From positions 1 through 45,093 of the forward strand of contig JAFQUJ010000016.1 in the NCBI GenBank assembly GCA_017408585.1: DNA of 45,093 bases. Reading direction: 5' to 3'. This stretch comes from Clostridia bacterium. GTDB taxonomy: Bacteria > Bacillota > Clostridia > Oscillospirales > CAG-272. The notes under the pieces are model-generated. The model did not search any database and was not told where the DNA came from. It saw nothing but the letters and a program-made list of their open reading frames with translations. Each line of letters begins with the position of its first letter. The stretch's first letter is position 1. Both the position numbers and the translations under genes were made by a program. This document shows, piece after piece, positions 43,583 to 45,093 of this stretch.

Positions 43583-43678
43583 ATGAACAACTGTTTATGT
43601 GGTCTTTTTGACAACGAAGTAATTTGGCTTATCATAATTGCAGTCATTCTACTTCAATGCTGCTGTGGCGGAAGATAA
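43583..43678 (+). CDS. 31-residue Cys-rich membrane peptide
   Basis: ATG 43583 to TAA 43678. The peptide starts MNNCLCGLFDNEVIW, has one hydrophobic helix (IWLIIIAVILL) and ends QCCCGGR. AGG-rich sequence lies ~8 nt upstream. A strong terminator follows 12 nt after the stop, so the unit is a complete small gene. Similar tiny Cys-rich one-helix peptides are common in Clostridia and often appear with sporulation genes, but the role is unknown. Confidence 0.65.
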   Translation: MNNCLCGLFDNEVIWLIIIAVILLQCCCGGR

Positions 43679-43689
43679 ATAATACTTTT

Positions 43690-43722
43690 AAAACACCCAC
43701 AAGCTAACTTGTGGGTGTTTTT
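43690..43722. terminator. Bidirectional Rho-independent terminator
   Basis: Stem AAACACCCACAAG / CTTGTGGGTGTTT, loop CTAA, then TTTTT. It separates the small peptide gene from the convergent IspH-S1 gene. Confidence 0.92.
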
Positions 43723-43730
43723 TATTGCTA

Positions 43731-45093
43731 TTATGCGTCTGCGTTTTCGTCATCAGCAGGAGCGTCAGTTGCTACCTCAGCTACCTCTTCTACTACCTCT
43801 GCTACTTCCTCAGCAACCTCTTCGACAACCTCTTCTACTGATTCCTCAGCAGGAGCGTCAGCTGTTTGTTCAGCTACCTCTTCCTCAGGAAGAAGAGCAC
43901 GAATTGAAAGGCTTACCTTTTGCTTTTCGTCGTCGATAGCTACAATCTTAGCCTCAACTACATCGCCAACCTTGATAATGTCATTAACATTTTCAATCTT
44001 TTGGTTTGCGATTTGGCTGATGTGGATAAGTCCATCTACACCGGGAACGATTTCTGCGAATACGCCGAAGCTTGTGATACTTACAATCTTAACCTCTGCT
44101 ACATCGTCAAGAGTGTACTTCTCTGTGAAGATGTTCCAAGGATTTTGATCCTCTGTCTTATAGCCAAGAGAAATCTTTCTTGCGTCCTTATCAAAGGATT
44201 TAACGAATACCTTGATAACATCGCCTACACTTACAACCTCGCTTGGATGCTTAATTCTCTTCCATGATAGCTCGGTAATGTGAACGAGTCCATCAAGAAC
44301 TCCGAGGTCAACAAATGCGCCATATGTAGTGATGCTCTTAACAGGTCCTTCAAGCTCTACGCCCTCCTCGATGCCTGCCCAGAATGCCTCCTCGGCTGCC
44401 TTTCTTTCCTCTTTTAGAACTGCCTTGATTGAGCCGATAGCTGAACGCTTGTCCGCCTTAATCTCAACAATCTTGATTTTTTGATTTGTTCCAACAAGAA
44501 CTGAGAAATCCTTATCTCTGCCAACACCTGTCATAGATGCGGGAACGAATACATCAACGCCATCAACCACTGCGATAAGTCCGCCCTTGGTTGCTCTGGT
44601 AATTGTAGCCTCAACTATCTCGCCTGTGCTTGCAAGCTCAACAATCTTTTCCCAATTCTTAACGTCATCAACCGCTTTCTTGGACAAGACTATCTCGCCA
44701 TCTCTGTCGCTCTTGCTAATAACCTTAGCTTCAATTTCGTCACCGATCTTGAATAGGTCGCAGAGTCTTATGTCGTTATCAGATGTAATTTGGTCGCGCT
44801 TTATGCTACCGGTTTGCTTTACACCTAGATCAAGACATATCTCATTTTCTGAGATAGACATTACAATACCCTTGACAATTGCTCCTTTATATATTTTTGG
44901 TGTTTCTCTTTCGCTTGCTTCAAAAAGCTCGGCGAAATTTTCTTCCATGATGTTGCTCATAGTTTTTTTAACCTCCTGTATTATATTATCCGGAGTTGAA
45001 GCTCCGGCAGTTATCCCTATTGTGTGTGCACCCTTGATTTCATCAAACGGAATATCAAGATGCGTTTGTATCCAAAACGCCCTTTTAGCGTGA
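43731..45093 (-). CDS. IspH-ribosomal protein S1 fusion (C-terminal part; N-terminus off the right edge)
   Basis: The frame is open to the window edge: 453 codons plus stop. The first 44 residues are the end of IspH/LytB (FDEIKGAHTIGITAGASTPDNIIQEV), the isoprenoid-pathway HMBPP reductase. They run without a stop into four S1 domains (about residues 65-385 here: GAIVKGIVMSISENEICLDLG, GEIVEATITRATKGGLIAVVDG, GVELEGPVKSITTYGAFVDLG, DVAEVKIVSITSFGVFAEI), then a ~50-residue Glu/Val/Ala tail. IspH-RpsA fusions are known in Clostridia. An internal AGGAGG (44977-44972) 11 nt before ATG 44960 could also yield S1 alone. Confidence 0.93.
   Translation of the reverse strand, partial: HAKRAFWIQTHLDIPFDEIKGAHTIGITAGASTPDNIIQEVKKTMSNIMEENFAELFEASERETPKIYKGAIVKGIVMSISENEICLDLGVKQTGSIKRDQITSDNDIRLCDLFKIGDEIEAKVISKSDRDGEIVLSKKAVDDVKNWEKIVELASTGEIVEATITRATKGGLIAVVDGVDVFVPASMTGVGRDKDFSVLVGTNQKIKIVEIKADKRSAIGSIKAVLKEERKAAEEAFWAGIEEGVELEGPVKSITTYGAFVDLGVLDGLVHITELSWKRIKHPSEVVSVGDVIKVFVKSFDKDARKISLGYKTEDQNPWNIFTEKYTLDDVAEVKIVSITSFGVFAEIVPGVDGLIHISQIANQKIENVNDIIKVGDVVEAKIVAIDDEKQKVSLSIRALLPEEEVAEQTADAPAEESVEEVVEEVAEEVAEVVEEVAEVATDAPADDENADA
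44958..44977 (-). promoter_or_regulatory. Internal Shine-Dalgarno and ATG at the IspH/S1 junction
   Basis: AGGAGG (44977-44972) encodes part of IspH QEV and lies 11 nt before an in-frame ATG that opens the S1 part (MSNIMEEN). The spacing is long but usable. Confidence 0.45.

Noticed and set aside
44587-45093. Plus-strand 168-residue ORF at the right edge
   Set aside because: Antisense to the clearly coding IspH-S1 fusion; composition typical of a shadow frame.
1-45093. tRNA, rRNA, CRISPR, insertion sequences or prophage
   Set aside because: No cloverleaf, spaced direct repeats, transposase or integrase motifs were seen on either strand.

Overview
The window is low-GC, densely packed bacterial DNA, most likely from an anaerobic, gut-type member of the class Clostridia. 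Supporting signs are a T-box leader in front of valS, an IspH-ribosomal protein S1 fusion at the right edge, strong AGGAGG ribosome-binding sites, Gram-positive TRTG-extended -10 promoters, and many intracellular glycoside hydrolases (GHs) with AraC-type regulators. I see no rRNA, tRNA, CRISPR array, phage or insertion sequence.

Layout. 1-1758: N-terminal part of a secreted beta-helix-like protein. 1.9-7.1 kb: AraC regulator, then a minus-strand operon (FAD oxidoreductase, EamA transporter, GH20-like hexosaminidase) facing a PocR-type AraC regulator. The oxidoreductase appears to carry a +1 frameshift near its end. 7.2-10.6 kb: FGGY sugar kinase plus an alpha-fucosidase-like hydrolase. 10.7-14.8 kb: a 1369-residue lipoprotein made of cysteine-rich repeats. 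15-18.6 kb: GH38 alpha-mannosidase and a GH32-like enzyme with its sandwich domain at the N-terminus. 18.8-20.3 kb: GH51 arabinofuranosidase. 20.4-23.4 kb: amino-sugar operon. 23.9-28.8 kb: cation/proton antiporter, a VTT/DedA-PlsC-zinc-ribbon fusion, and a YfcC-type carrier. 28.9-33.7 kb: ADP-ribosylglycohydrolase-like protein, GH3 and GH43. 34.4-37.6 kb: Val T-box, heptamer repeats and valS. 37.7-45.1 kb: organophosphate-type MFS carrier, aminotransferase, DinG-like helicase, a zinc-ribbon protein, a 31-residue Cys-rich peptide and the IspH-S1 fusion.

How it fits together. Most of the glycosidases (GH20-, GH38-, GH32-like, GH51, GH3, GH43 and the fucosidase-like one) have no signal peptide, so they probably trim imported oligosaccharides inside the cell: host N-glycan or mucin sugars (hexosamine, mannose, fucose) and plant arabinoxylan-type sugars. 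No ABC or SusCD sugar importer lies in the window. The most unusual system is the amino-sugar operon. Phosphoglucosamine mutase (GlmM) is fused in frame to an N-terminal XRE-family helix-turn-helix. It is followed by a stand-alone GlmU-type acetyltransferase and NagB. Upstream lie two perfect copies of GCAAC-N5-GTTGC and one degenerate copy; the degenerate copy overlaps the -35 box of the operon's own promoter. I infer an enzyme-repressor that couples glucosamine-phosphate flux to its own expression.
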